Made by a program: the position numbers and the translations under genes. Under the pieces are notes generated by a model that ran no database searches, was not told the DNA's origin, and saw only the letters and a list, made by a program, of their open reading frames with translations. Of a stretch of DNA of 20,761 nt, positions 1 to 7,088 are shown piece by piece. The stretch is from DASWHF01 sp036393295 (GTDB taxonomy: Bacteria > Pseudomonadota > Gammaproteobacteria > Acidiferrobacterales > UBA6901), in assembly GCA_036393295.1 (NCBI GenBank), contig DASWHF010000074.1:1-20761 (forward strand), in the 5' to 3' direction. Each line of letters starts with the position of its first letter. The stretch's first letter is position 1.

Positions 1-44
1 CGACGCCGCATGAAGGCTCGCCACGCGCCGTGTGCGGACTGCCC

Positions 45-71
45 AAAATTAAATCACTCCGACCCCTTTAA
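45..71. repeat. Possible RAYT/REP-transposase-associated dispersed repeat
   Basis: Read on the minus strand, the stop codon of the PIG-L gene runs straight into TAAAGGGGTCGGAGTGATTT and an AT-rich tail. This AGGGGTC-GAGT-ATTTAATT type of string is one I recognise as common next to IS200-like REP-associated tyrosine transposases in proteobacteria. No transposase lies in the window, so it could sit just beyond the edge or be absent. The family assignment rests on memory of the motif, not on a search. Bases 1-44 show nothing else I can interpret. Confidence 0.4.
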
Positions 72-724
72 GCGATAGTCATCTTGCGCGCGTAAAACGC
101 CTCGGCGTACCCCCCGGGCGCCGCGCACTCGATGCCGCGCAGCCGCGCCAGCGCCAGGAAGGTGTCGCGCGTGAACCAGTGCTTGTCGCCCTCGCTGACG
201 AAGCTCTCGACGATGACGTCGGCCTTGCGGGCCGCGGTCTCCGTGTCCAGCGCGATATAGGCGCTGGGACTGCCGAGGTCGCCGTCGTACTTGGGGATCT
301 CGTACTCCAGGATGAGGTGGTCGCGGAAGGTGTTCCAGGTCAGCTCCGACACGATGCGGTGGTCCTGGTGCAGATCGTTGCGGTAGTGCGTGAAGATCAG
401 GTCCGGCGCAGGCGCGCGCTTGAGTTCCTCGAAGTAGTCCTTGATCTCGGCGCCGATGTAGGGGAAATAGCCATTGCGGAATTCCTTGATCGCGATCTCG
501 TGCGCCGCCTTACCGAGCAGTGCGGCGGCGGCGGTGCGCGCCTCGGCGGCGCGCGTGGCGTTGGAGCTGAACACCACCCAATGAAAGAATGCCTGCGGAT
601 AGTCGCGCACCAGGCGCAGCACCGTGCCGCCGCAGCCGATCTCGATGTCGTCGCAGTGGGCACCGAGCAGCAGGATGCGGCGCGGTGGCCCGCCGGTCGA
701 GCCGCTCAGGGCCAGTCCGCGCAT
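68..724 (-). CDS. PIG-L (LmbE-like) family deacetylase
   Basis: This is a predicted cytoplasmic zinc-dependent N-deacetylase of the PIG-L/LmbE family, 218 residues with the chosen start. The N-terminal metal motif appears as A-H-C-D-D (His23, Asp25, Asp26), a variant of the usual AHPDD. The second motif is H-Y-R-N-D-L-H-Q-D-H (His113 to His122), typical of the family. The start is the ATG at 724 because GGGGAGGG lies just upstream and the family normally begins about ten residues before the first beta strand; an in-frame GTG at 754 is an alternative. It is the last gene of the sugar module, about 35 bases after the cytidylyltransferase. It probably removes an acetyl group from an acetamido sugar or a related small molecule; the substrate cannot be read from sequence. 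Its stop codon lies inside a possible dispersed repeat. Confidence 0.88.
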   Translation of the reverse strand: MRGLALSGSTGGPPRRILLLGAHCDDIEIGCGGTVLRLVRDYPQAFFHWVVFSSNATRAAEARTAAAALLGKAAHEIAIKEFRNGYFPYIGAEIKDYFEELKRAPAPDLIFTHYRNDLHQDHRIVSELTWNTFRDHLILEYEIPKYDGDLGSPSAYIALDTETAARKADVIVESFVSEGDKHWFTRDTFLALARLRGIECAAPGGYAEAFYARKMTIA

Positions 725-758
725 CCGCCCTCCCCGCGCCTGCTGTCCGGCCACCGTG

Positions 759-1538
759 TCATTTCTTGTCCCATACCTGCCAGGGCATGTCGCCGGTCTC
801 GTACAGGGTGTCGAAATTCTTCTTGTCCTTGAAGGTGTCCATCGCCATCCAGAAACCGGTGTAACGGTAGGCGATCAGCTTCTTTTCCGGGATAAGCCGC
901 TGGAACGGCTGCTCGACCAGCTCCTCGCCGTCGCGCATGTAATCGAAGATCTCGCGGCGCAGAACGAAAAAGCCGCCGTTGATCCAGAAGTCCGTTCCGC
1001 CGACCGCCTCGATGTTGGTCACCAGGCCGTCCGGGCCGGTTTCGACCGCATGAAAACTCTGCGACGGACGCACGCTGACGAAACTGGCGATCGCCTGTTT
1101 GCGTTTGAAGGTCTCGATGACCTCCGGCAGCGGCAGGTCCGACAAACCGTCGCTGTAGTTGGCGAGAAACATCTCCTCGTTTTTCACGTAAGGCTCGACC
1201 GCCTTGAGGCGCTGGCCGATATTGGACTTCAGGCCGGTATCGACGAAGGTGATGCGCCAGTCCTGGATATCGCTGTTTTCGAGCTCGATGGTCCTGCCGC
1301 CGTTGCTCAGGGTGAAATTGTTGCTGATCGCCTCGTTGTACTGGAGGAAGTACTCCTTGATCAGGTCGCCGCGATAGCCGAGGCACAGAATGAAATCCTT
1401 GTGACCGTAGTGGGCATAGTATTTCATCAGGTTCCAGATGATAGGCCGATGGCCGACATGAACCAGCGGTTTGGGTATCGTGTCCGAGAACTCACGCAGG
1501 CGCGTGCCCAACCCCCCGCAAAACAGTACGACCTTCAT
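759..1538 (-). CDS. rfbF: Glucose-1-phosphate cytidylyltransferase
   Basis: This 259-residue nucleotidyltransferase should make CDP-glucose from CTP and alpha-D-glucose 1-phosphate, the entry step to CDP-linked deoxysugars. It begins MKVVLFCGGLGTRL, the classic G-G-x-G-T-R nucleotide-binding loop. It also has N-Y-S-D-G-L-S-D, which carries the metal-binding aspartate, and a C-terminal Y-R-Y-T-G-F-W-x-x-M-D-T segment typical of RfbF. Length fits the family (about 257). The start is the ATG at 1538, with GGAGAG seven bases upstream; longer readings add only arginine- and alanine-rich noise. Its ATG shares one base with the stop of the preceding gene (TAATG), so translation is probably coupled. 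The usual partner, CDP-glucose 4,6-dehydratase (RfbG), is not recognisable in the window; one of the two dehydratase-like neighbours may fill that place. Confidence 0.93.
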   Translation of the reverse strand: MKVVLFCGGLGTRLREFSDTIPKPLVHVGHRPIIWNLMKYYAHYGHKDFILCLGYRGDLIKEYFLQYNEAISNNFTLSNGGRTIELENSDIQDWRITFVDTGLKSNIGQRLKAVEPYVKNEEMFLANYSDGLSDLPLPEVIETFKRKQAIASFVSVRPSQSFHAVETGPDGLVTNIEAVGGTDFWINGGFFVLRREIFDYMRDGEELVEQPFQRLIPEKKLIAYRYTGFWMAMDTFKDKKNFDTLYETGDMPWQVWDKK

Positions 1539-2596
1539 TATTCTCTCCTCGCCCGTCCGGGCCCGCCGCGCGGCGGCGCCGCCACCCCGACCCGCGGCCG
1601 GCCGACCGGGCCGCCAGTCCCGGCATGCTGTCGTCGATGCCATTCTACCGTGCGCGCCAGCCCTTCCGAAAGCCCGACCCGGGGGCGCCAGCCGAGCAGG
1701 CGCCGGCTCGGCCCGAGGCGCGCGACCGGCTCGGTTTCGATCGCGCGCTCGGGGCGGCCGCCGTAGTGCGCACGCCCGCCGCCGACGCATTCAATCAATT
1801 GATCGACGAGCTCGCGGATGCTCAAGCGCCGGCCGCTGGCAACATCGAATTCCCGCCCGGTTATGCCCGGGGTCGTCAGTGCGCGCAACACGGCGTCGAC
1901 GACGTCATCGACGTATACCCAGTCGATGCGGCGCCGCCCGTGCGTGACGCGCGGCCGGCGGCCGGCGAGCAGACTGCGTATCGTGTACGGAATCAGTTTG
2001 TCGGCATGCGGCCCGTCCTGTCCGGGTCCATAGACCATGAACAATCGCAGTTGCACAATCGGCAACCCGAACTGTGCGCCGTACAGGCGCCCGTAGAGGG
2101 CCGCGACGCGCTTGGATACCGCATGGGGAGTAAGTGCCGCCGCTCCCGGCTCGAACAACGCCGGCGCCTCCATGGAACCGGCCAGCACGATGCGCCGGCA
2201 GCGGCGCGGGTCGATCGCCGCCAGCAGCTGGACGGTCGCCACGGCGTTGCCGGCGAAGTTCGGAAGCACCGCTTCCGGCGCCTGCGCGCCGTAGGGATAG
2301 CCGGCAAGATGGACGACATACTCCGGATCGACGGCCGCCAGCAGGGCGCGCGTGCGGCGCGCATCGGTCAGGTCGCCGCGCCGCCAGCGCACGCCGTCGC
2401 GCGCCGCACGTCGGCGGCGGGAAACGCCGTGCACCTCGGCGCCGGCCTCGACGAGCCGCCGGCATACATGGCGGCCGATGAAGCCGCCGGCGCCCGTGAC
2501 CAGCACGCGCCGGCCGCGAATCGGCAGCGGCCGCCGGTCGGCACGGCTGCGGTGCGCACCGGCGGAAGGCTGACGTCCGGGCGCGCGCACCGCCAT
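1538..2596 (-). CDS. NAD-dependent epimerase/dehydratase (extended SDR)
   Basis: This is a 352-residue extended short-chain dehydrogenase of the nucleotide-sugar epimerase/dehydratase type. After about 30 low-complexity residues comes the Rossmann strand with G-A-G-G-F-I-G, then a downstream V-V-H-L-A-G-Y, an L-A-G-S-M segment where the catalytic serine belongs, and a substrate-side region with R-L-F-M-V-Y-G-P-G. The usual catalytic Tyr-x-x-x-Lys reads P-H-A-V-S-K, so the tyrosine is replaced by His158 (codon CAT at 2125-2123). The chosen start, ATG 2596, lies two bases after the stop of the DUF4910 gene; the Shine-Dalgarno sequence is weak. It probably acts on a CDP- or dTDP-linked 4-keto or reduced sugar together with its neighbours. 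Exact reaction unknown. Confidence 0.85.
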   Translation of the reverse strand: MAVRAPGRQPSAGAHRSRADRRPLPIRGRRVLVTGAGGFIGRHVCRRLVEAGAEVHGVSRRRRAARDGVRWRRGDLTDARRTRALLAAVDPEYVVHLAGYPYGAQAPEAVLPNFAGNAVATVQLLAAIDPRRCRRIVLAGSMEAPALFEPGAAALTPHAVSKRVAALYGRLYGAQFGLPIVQLRLFMVYGPGQDGPHADKLIPYTIRSLLAGRRPRVTHGRRRIDWVYVDDVVDAVLRALTTPGITGREFDVASGRRLSIRELVDQLIECVGGGRAHYGGRPERAIETEPVARLGPSRRLLGWRPRVGLSEGLARTVEWHRRQHAGTGGPVGRPRVGVAAPPRGGPGRARRE

Positions 2597-2598
2597 GC

Positions 2599-3909
2599 CT
2601 AGCCGCCTGACACCGGCGCCAGCAGCCCGGCGGCCTCGAGATCGCGCGCCGCCGCGGCGACGCTCGCAAACGCCAGCCCGGAACGCTCGGCGATGTCCAG
2701 CAGGCTGTGGCCACCGTCCGACTGGTTCAGAACCCACAACAGCGCCAGCTCGCGATCCGGGATGTCCTGCTGCCCGCCGGTCTTTCGATACAACCCGCGG
2801 CGGCCGAGCTGCGGCTCGCCCTTCGGGCTCAGGTTGCGGTAGCAGCGGTTCCGCTCGAGGATCGCGAACACCTCGACATAGGCATGAAAGGAATCGGCCA
2901 GAAACTCCGGCCGCACCAGGGACAGATCGTCGGCCGAGCTGTGATACTCCGGGTAACAGCCGTTCGGCGTGCGCGTCAGCCGCCCGACCGGCAGCGCGAT
3001 GCCCGGCGATCCGAACTGGCGTTCGTCGTAGCCCCAGGGCGAGAACTCCAGGACCTTGAACCCGGTGCCGCGATCGCGTAACGCGCACTGCACCGCCCGG
3101 TCGATCTCGGCGTCGCCCTGACGCGATTTCTTGTAATGCAGCATGCCCGGATCGCCGAGCACCGCCGCCACCAGCCCGTGCTTGACTTTCCCCAGGCGTG
3201 ATTCGTTGCGGCTCAACCAGGTTATGGAACCAATGGTCGCGGGCGCGAACACGAAGCGGTAGGAGTAAACGCGCGGCGCGGACGCGAGGAATTTCGCGAG
3301 CTGCACGGCGATCCCGATGCCGGAGAGATTGTCGTTGCACAGCGACGGATGGCAGATGTGCGCGAACACCAGCACCTCGTCGTCGCGCGCCCCCGGCACC
3401 CGGCACTCGGCGTAACTGAGCGCGCCGTCCTTGAGCTCGCTGTCGATGACCACCTCGTACTCGCCCTCGGTCAGCGACTCGCGCTGCCGATGCGCCAGAC
3501 AGAAGCCCCAATCCGGGTTGTAATAGGCGGTACGATAGGGGATCCAGTCGGGGTGCTCCGGCAGGCTGTGCAGATGCGGCAGCAGCTCGGCGAGCGACAG
3601 GCGTGCGCGCACCGGCGTGCTGTAGCTCACCACGTGCAGATTGGATTTCCGGAAATCGACGATCTTGCGCCCGTCCGGACCCTTGATGTAGGCGTCGCGG
3701 ATGTTCCATTCCGGTGGAACGATCCAATCGAACACCGGCGTGCCGGTCGGCACCTCGTGGCGCTCGAGGGCGATATGCTCGCCAAGGATATCGAGCGTGC
3801 GGCGCACCCCGTCGCCGGTGATGCTGCGGCAGATCGGAAAGAGCCGCTCGATCAGCGCGTAGATCGCCGGCCCGATATCGGAGTCGTCGAAGCTCGTCGT
3901 TCTAGACAT
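2599..3909 (-). CDS. DUF4910 family putative zinc aminopeptidase-like protein with C-terminal winged helix
   Basis: This 436-residue cytoplasmic protein belongs to the DUF4910 group (aminopeptidase-like, M28-related fold) that recurs in polysaccharide gene clusters. Visible marks are an N-terminal P-I-C-R-S-I-T-G-D-G-V-R segment (25-36), and H-I-C-H-P-S followed by C-N-D-N-L-S-G (184-196) with likely metal ligands His187 and Asp193. E-Y-H-S-S-A-D-D follows around His323, and a C-terminal helix-turn-helix-like stretch covers about 385-432. There is no signal peptide. The start ATG at 3909 overlaps the end of the RmlC-like gene by eight bases (ATGTCTAG). The context argues against ordinary peptide turnover and for hydrolysis or transfer of an amide or amino-acyl group on a sugar precursor. 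That role is inference; I know of no assigned reaction for the family. Confidence 0.85.
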   Translation of the reverse strand: MSRTTSFDDSDIGPAIYALIERLFPICRSITGDGVRRTLDILGEHIALERHEVPTGTPVFDWIVPPEWNIRDAYIKGPDGRKIVDFRKSNLHVVSYSTPVRARLSLAELLPHLHSLPEHPDWIPYRTAYYNPDWGFCLAHRQRESLTEGEYEVVIDSELKDGALSYAECRVPGARDDEVLVFAHICHPSLCNDNLSGIGIAVQLAKFLASAPRVYSYRFVFAPATIGSITWLSRNESRLGKVKHGLVAAVLGDPGMLHYKKSRQGDAEIDRAVQCALRDRGTGFKVLEFSPWGYDERQFGSPGIALPVGRLTRTPNGCYPEYHSSADDLSLVRPEFLADSFHAYVEVFAILERNRCYRNLSPKGEPQLGRRGLYRKTGGQQDIPDRELALLWVLNQSDGGHSLLDIAERSGLAFASVAAAARDLEAAGLLAPVSGG

Positions 3910-4462
3910 AATCCGCGAATCCGGCAACCTGTGCTGGATCGAAGTCGGGATACCGCCGGTCGCGCTCGAGGATGATGCGCTCGGCCGGCGGCCAGACGAT
4001 GCCGAAAGCCGGGTCATCCCAGCGTACGCCGCGCGCGAGTTCGGGCGCGAAGAATTCCGACATCTGATAGAACAACTCGGTCCGGTCTTCGAGCGTCTGA
4101 ACGCCGTGGGCGCAGCCCGCCGGTACGAACAGCGCGCGCCGCGTCGATGCCAGCAGTTCGACCGCGGCATGCCGGAGGAAACTCGGCGAGCCCGGCCGCA
4201 GGTCCAGCGCCACGTGGAAGCTGGCGCCGGCGGTGCAGCGCACCAGCTTGGCCTCGCGCGCCGGCGGCGCCGCGTAGTGCAGGCCGCGCAGCGTGCCGCG
4301 CCGCGCGGTGTACGATACGCTCGCCTGCGGCATGCGTGCCGGCAGGCCGTGGGCGGCAAATTCGCGCTCGCAATAGGTGCGCGCGAAAAACCCGCGCTCG
4401 TCTTCCTGCGGCTCTATGTCCAGAACATAGACGCCCGACACCGTCGTTTCACCGAAGATCAT
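3902..4462 (-). CDS. RmlC-like dTDP-4-dehydrorhamnose 3,5-epimerase family protein
   Basis: This is a 186-residue cupin-fold sugar epimerase. Family marks include D-E-R-G-F-F-A-R near the N-terminus and T-L-R-G-L-H-Y, whose histidine is the catalytic base in RmlC. A-K-L-V-R-C, V-P-A-G-C-A-H-G-V and Y-Q-M-S-E-F-F-A-P-E (active-site tyrosine region) follow, then W-D-D-P-A-F-G-I-x-W-P at the C-terminus. Length matches RmlC (about 180). The start is ATG 4462, with AAGGG nine bases upstream; the in-frame upstream extension is low-complexity. It inverts one or two stereocentres of a 4-keto nucleotide sugar. Because the nearby nucleotidyltransferase is CTP-specific by homology and no rmlA, rmlB or rmlD is visible, the substrate may be CDP-linked rather than dTDP-linked. 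The symbol rfbC is therefore not assigned. Confidence 0.88.
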   Translation of the reverse strand: MIFGETTVSGVYVLDIEPQEDERGFFARTYCEREFAAHGLPARMPQASVSYTARRGTLRGLHYAAPPAREAKLVRCTAGASFHVALDLRPGSPSFLRHAAVELLASTRRALFVPAGCAHGVQTLEDRTELFYQMSEFFAPELARGVRWDDPAFGIVWPPAERIILERDRRYPDFDPAQVAGFADYV

Positions 4463-4514
4463 GCCGCCGCACCCTTGCATGGCCGCCCCGGCCGGGCCGC
4501 ACGCGCGGCCGCGC

Positions 4515-5546
4515 TCACGCCCGCCAGAAGAACTCATTGTCGATCTGGCGGGTCTTGATGAGATACTCGAGCTGCTTCAGGCGCGTGAAGGCGCGGAACT
4601 CGAAGGTCTCCTTGCCCATCGCGATGCGGTCGTAGATCTCGTGGAGCTGCTGCGCGCCCTTGCGCGCGTCCCAGGCGCAGCGGAAACCCGGCAAGCGGCC
4701 GTGGATCTTGTCGAACGACACGCGGTAGCTGCGGTTGTCGCCGCCGCTCGGCCCGAACGTCAGCTCGCAGCCGGTGAAGGTCTCGCCGACGATCTCGGCG
4801 ATCTCACGCACCCGGTAGTTGTCGGCGTTGTGCCCGACGTTGAAGATCTGGTTGTGGATGCTCTCGCGCGGCGCCTCGACCGCGCAGACGATCGCCTGGC
4901 AGATGTCGAGCACGTGCACCAGCGGCCGCCACGGCGTGCCGTCGCTGGTCATGGCGATCTTGCCGATGGTGCGGGCGAAGCCCGCCAGGTTGTTGAGCAC
5001 GATGTCGAAACGCATGCGCGGCGAGGCGCCGTAGGCCGTCGCGTTGCGCAGGAACACCGGCGAGAAGCCGTCGTCGGCCAGCGCGCCGACGTCGGTCTCG
5101 ACGCGCACCTTGCAGTGCGCGTAGGCGGTCTGCGGATTGGTCCCGGCCTCCTCGGTGCGGAAATCGTCGGAGCCGACGCCGTAGACGCTGCACGACGAGG
5201 TGTAGACGAAGCGCGCGATGCCGACCGCCTTGGCCTTCTTCGCCAGCGCCACCGAGCCCTGGTGGTTGATCTTGAAGGTGTTCTCGGGGTTGTTCTGGCC
5301 GAGCGGATCGTTGGACAGCTCGGCGAGATGGACCACGGCGTCGCAGCCGCGCAGATCGTCCTCGCCGATCAGCCGCAGGTCCTTGTTGATCATGCGCGGA
5401 AAGGTCGTGAGGCCCTTGTCGCTGTACAGCCAGCCGTCGCGGTAATAGCCGGTATCGAGGCCGACCACCTCGTGGCCGCGCTCGATCAGCATGGGCGCCA
5501 GCAACGCGCCGATATACCCCTCCACCCCGGTGACGAACACCTTCAT
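4515..5546 (-). CDS. NAD-dependent epimerase/dehydratase (extended SDR)
   Basis: This is a 343-residue nucleotide-sugar epimerase/dehydratase. The Rossmann motif G-V-E-G-Y-I-G lies at residues 7-13, with H-L-A-E-L-S-N-D-P at 73-81 and T-S-S-C-S-V-Y-G around 116-123. The catalytic pair is intact as Y-A-H-C-K (Tyr142, Lys146). ATG 5546 follows AGGGGGCAGGAA, a strong ribosome-binding site. The gene lies 57 bases after the C-methyltransferase and 52 bases before the RmlC-like epimerase. Homologues with this N-terminus (M-K-V-F-V-T-G-x-x-G-Y-I-G) often accompany a C-methyltransferase of this kind in O-antigen and capsule clusters. It could be the 4,6-dehydratase, an epimerase or the final 4-ketoreductase of the pathway; sequence alone does not settle which. 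Confidence 0.88.
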   Translation of the reverse strand: MKVFVTGVEGYIGALLAPMLIERGHEVVGLDTGYYRDGWLYSDKGLTTFPRMINKDLRLIGEDDLRGCDAVVHLAELSNDPLGQNNPENTFKINHQGSVALAKKAKAVGIARFVYTSSCSVYGVGSDDFRTEEAGTNPQTAYAHCKVRVETDVGALADDGFSPVFLRNATAYGASPRMRFDIVLNNLAGFARTIGKIAMTSDGTPWRPLVHVLDICQAIVCAVEAPRESIHNQIFNVGHNADNYRVREIAEIVGETFTGCELTFGPSGGDNRSYRVSFDKIHGRLPGFRCAWDARKGAQQLHEIYDRIAMGKETFEFRAFTRLKQLEYLIKTRQIDNEFFWRA

Positions 5547-5603
5547 TTCCTGCCCCCTGTTCTGGTCATAGTCTGTCCCGCCCCGCCGGCCGGCGCGCGC
5601 CGC

Positions 5604-6884
5604 TCAAGGAAACACCTTGAGTATCGGAATCGGCACCACGAACTGCCCGCCCCAGTCGCGGATATGGGCCATCTGGCTCATGATCTCATCCTTGAGATTC
5701 CACGGCAGGATGAACAGGTAGTCGGGCCTGGTCTCGCGGATCCGGTCGGGATGCAGGATCGGGATGCGGGTGCCCGGGGTGTAACGGCCCTGCTTGTACG
5801 GGCTGCGGTCGACCGTGTAGTCGAGAAAATCCTGGCGGATGCCGCAGTAGTTGAGCAGCGTGTTGCCCTTGCCCGGCGCGCCGTAGCCGGCGATGCGCTT
5901 GTGCGCGCGCTTGGCGTTGATCATGAACTCAAGGATCTTGCGCTTGGTCTCCTTGACCTGCTCGGTGAAGCTCGCGTAGGTCTCCAGCCGGTTGACGCCC
6001 CAGGCGATCTCGCGCTGAAGCAGGGCCTCAGCACGTTCGGTCACGGGCTTGGCGGTGTCCTCGGTGTGGCGCGCGTAGATGCGCAGCGAGCCGCCGTGGG
6101 TGTCGAGCTCCTCGACGTCGTAGAGTGTCAGGCCGTGGGCGGCGAACACCTTCTGCACCGTGAAGAACGACAGGTAGGAGAAGTGCTCGTGATAAATGGT
6201 GTCGAACTGGTTTCGCTCCATGAGCCGGTAGAGGTGCGGGAACTCCATGGTGATGTTCCCGCCGGCCTTGAGCAGCAGCTTCATGCCGGCGACGAAGTCG
6301 TTGAGCTTGGGCACGTGCGCCAGCACGTTGTTGCCGAGCAGCAGGTCGGCCTGGCCGTGCTCGGCGGCGATGTCCTGGGCGCTGGCGGCGCCGAAGAAGC
6401 GCACCGTGGTCGGGATGCCCTTCTCCACCGCGACCTGGGCGACGTTGGCGGCCGGCTCGATGCCCAGCACCGGGATGCCCCGGTCGCGGAAATGCTGGAG
6501 CAGGTAGCCGTCGTTGCTGGCGATCTCCATCACCTTGTTGCCCGTGCCGAGACCGAAGCGTTCGACGGCCATGTCGGTGTAGCGCTTGGCGTGCTGCACC
6601 CAGGAGTCCGAGTACGAGGAGAAATAGGCGTAATCGCTGAAGATCTCGCTCGGCGACACGTACTCGTCGAGCTGCACCAGGTAGCACTGGTCGCAGACGT
6701 AGGCATGCAGCGGATAGAACGGCTCCATGTGATTGAGCTGGTGCGGCTCGATGTGCGTCTGGCACAAGGGCGACATGCCCAGGTCGACGAAGGTGTGCGT
6801 GAGATCGGTACCGCAGAAGCGGCAGCGCGCGGCGGCGGCGCGCGGGCCGGGTGCGATCCCGGTGGACGGTTGTGGTGCGGACAT
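5604..6884 (-). CDS. Class I SAM-dependent sugar C-methyltransferase (TylC3/NovU/TcaB9 type)
   Basis: This 426-residue enzyme transfers a methyl group from S-adenosylmethionine to a ring carbon, usually C3, of a 4-keto deoxysugar nucleotide. It has the three-part layout of that family: an N-terminal zinc-binding module with C-R-F-C (21-24) and C-D-Q-C (64-67), a SAM domain with V-M-E-I-A-S-N-D-G-Y, and a C-terminal Rossmann-like half with G-Y-G-A-P-G-K-G-N-T. The motif I-Y-H-E-H-F-S-Y carries the Tyr, Glu and His residues described as catalytic in TcaB9-type enzymes. The start is ATG 6884, because AAGGGAG sits eight bases before it; the upstream ATG at 6902 would put that site inside the gene. 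As first gene of the module it strongly suggests that the final sugar is C-methyl branched. Confidence 0.92.
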   Translation of the reverse strand: MSAPQPSTGIAPGPRAAAARCRFCGTDLTHTFVDLGMSPLCQTHIEPHQLNHMEPFYPLHAYVCDQCYLVQLDEYVSPSEIFSDYAYFSSYSDSWVQHAKRYTDMAVERFGLGTGNKVMEIASNDGYLLQHFRDRGIPVLGIEPAANVAQVAVEKGIPTTVRFFGAASAQDIAAEHGQADLLLGNNVLAHVPKLNDFVAGMKLLLKAGGNITMEFPHLYRLMERNQFDTIYHEHFSYLSFFTVQKVFAAHGLTLYDVEELDTHGGSLRIYARHTEDTAKPVTERAEALLQREIAWGVNRLETYASFTEQVKETKRKILEFMINAKRAHKRIAGYGAPGKGNTLLNYCGIRQDFLDYTVDRSPYKQGRYTPGTRIPILHPDRIRETRPDYLFILPWNLKDEIMSQMAHIRDWGGQFVVPIPILKVFP

Positions 6885-6928
6885 GGCGCGTTCTCCCTTC
6901 ATGCTTTATTCACGAACCAGAGTTACTG

Positions 6929-7059
6929 ATTAGCCACGGGGGTCACGGGGAGCACGGGGAGAAGCATGTGTTCCCTTCGTGATCTCGGAAAGGACGGCGA
7001 CGGAATCCGGAATCTTTGCAAGGCAATTCCCCGTGTCCCCCGTGACCCCAGTGGCTAAT
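6929..7059. repeat. Long imperfect inverted repeat between two operons
   Basis: The left arm (6929-6960) starts ATTAGCCACGGGGGTCACGG and the right arm (7027-7059) is its near reverse complement, with only a few mismatches over about 32 bases. About 66 bases separate the arms. Each arm itself carries a CACGGGG-type motif three times. It lies 30 bases after the GT2 stop and about 45 bases before the methyltransferase start. It resembles the non-coding stem-loop or MITE-like elements scattered in environmental proteobacterial genomes, and it could also form a terminator-like hairpin. No ORF of note lies inside. Confidence 0.75.
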
Positions 7060-7088
7060 GGTTTCATCACTTCAGCGCGCAATATCGC

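Noticed and set aside
1539..1790. 84-codon N-terminal extension of the cytidylyltransferase frame
   Set aside because: The family starts at the glycine-rich loop right after ATG 1538, which has a clear GGAGAG site; the extension lies inside the SDR gene in another frame.
2597..3727. Upstream extension of the SDR reading frame across the DUF4910 gene
   Set aside because: The extension is arginine/alanine-rich noise in another frame of the DUF4910 gene; the SDR fold begins only after ATG 2596.
4461..6929. Long plus-strand open frame (about 820 codons) opposite the C-methyltransferase, SDR and RmlC-like genes
   Set aside because: It is antisense to three well-recognised genes, rich in Val, Ala, Arg, Asp, His and Leu with no motif, and explained by high GC in third codon positions.
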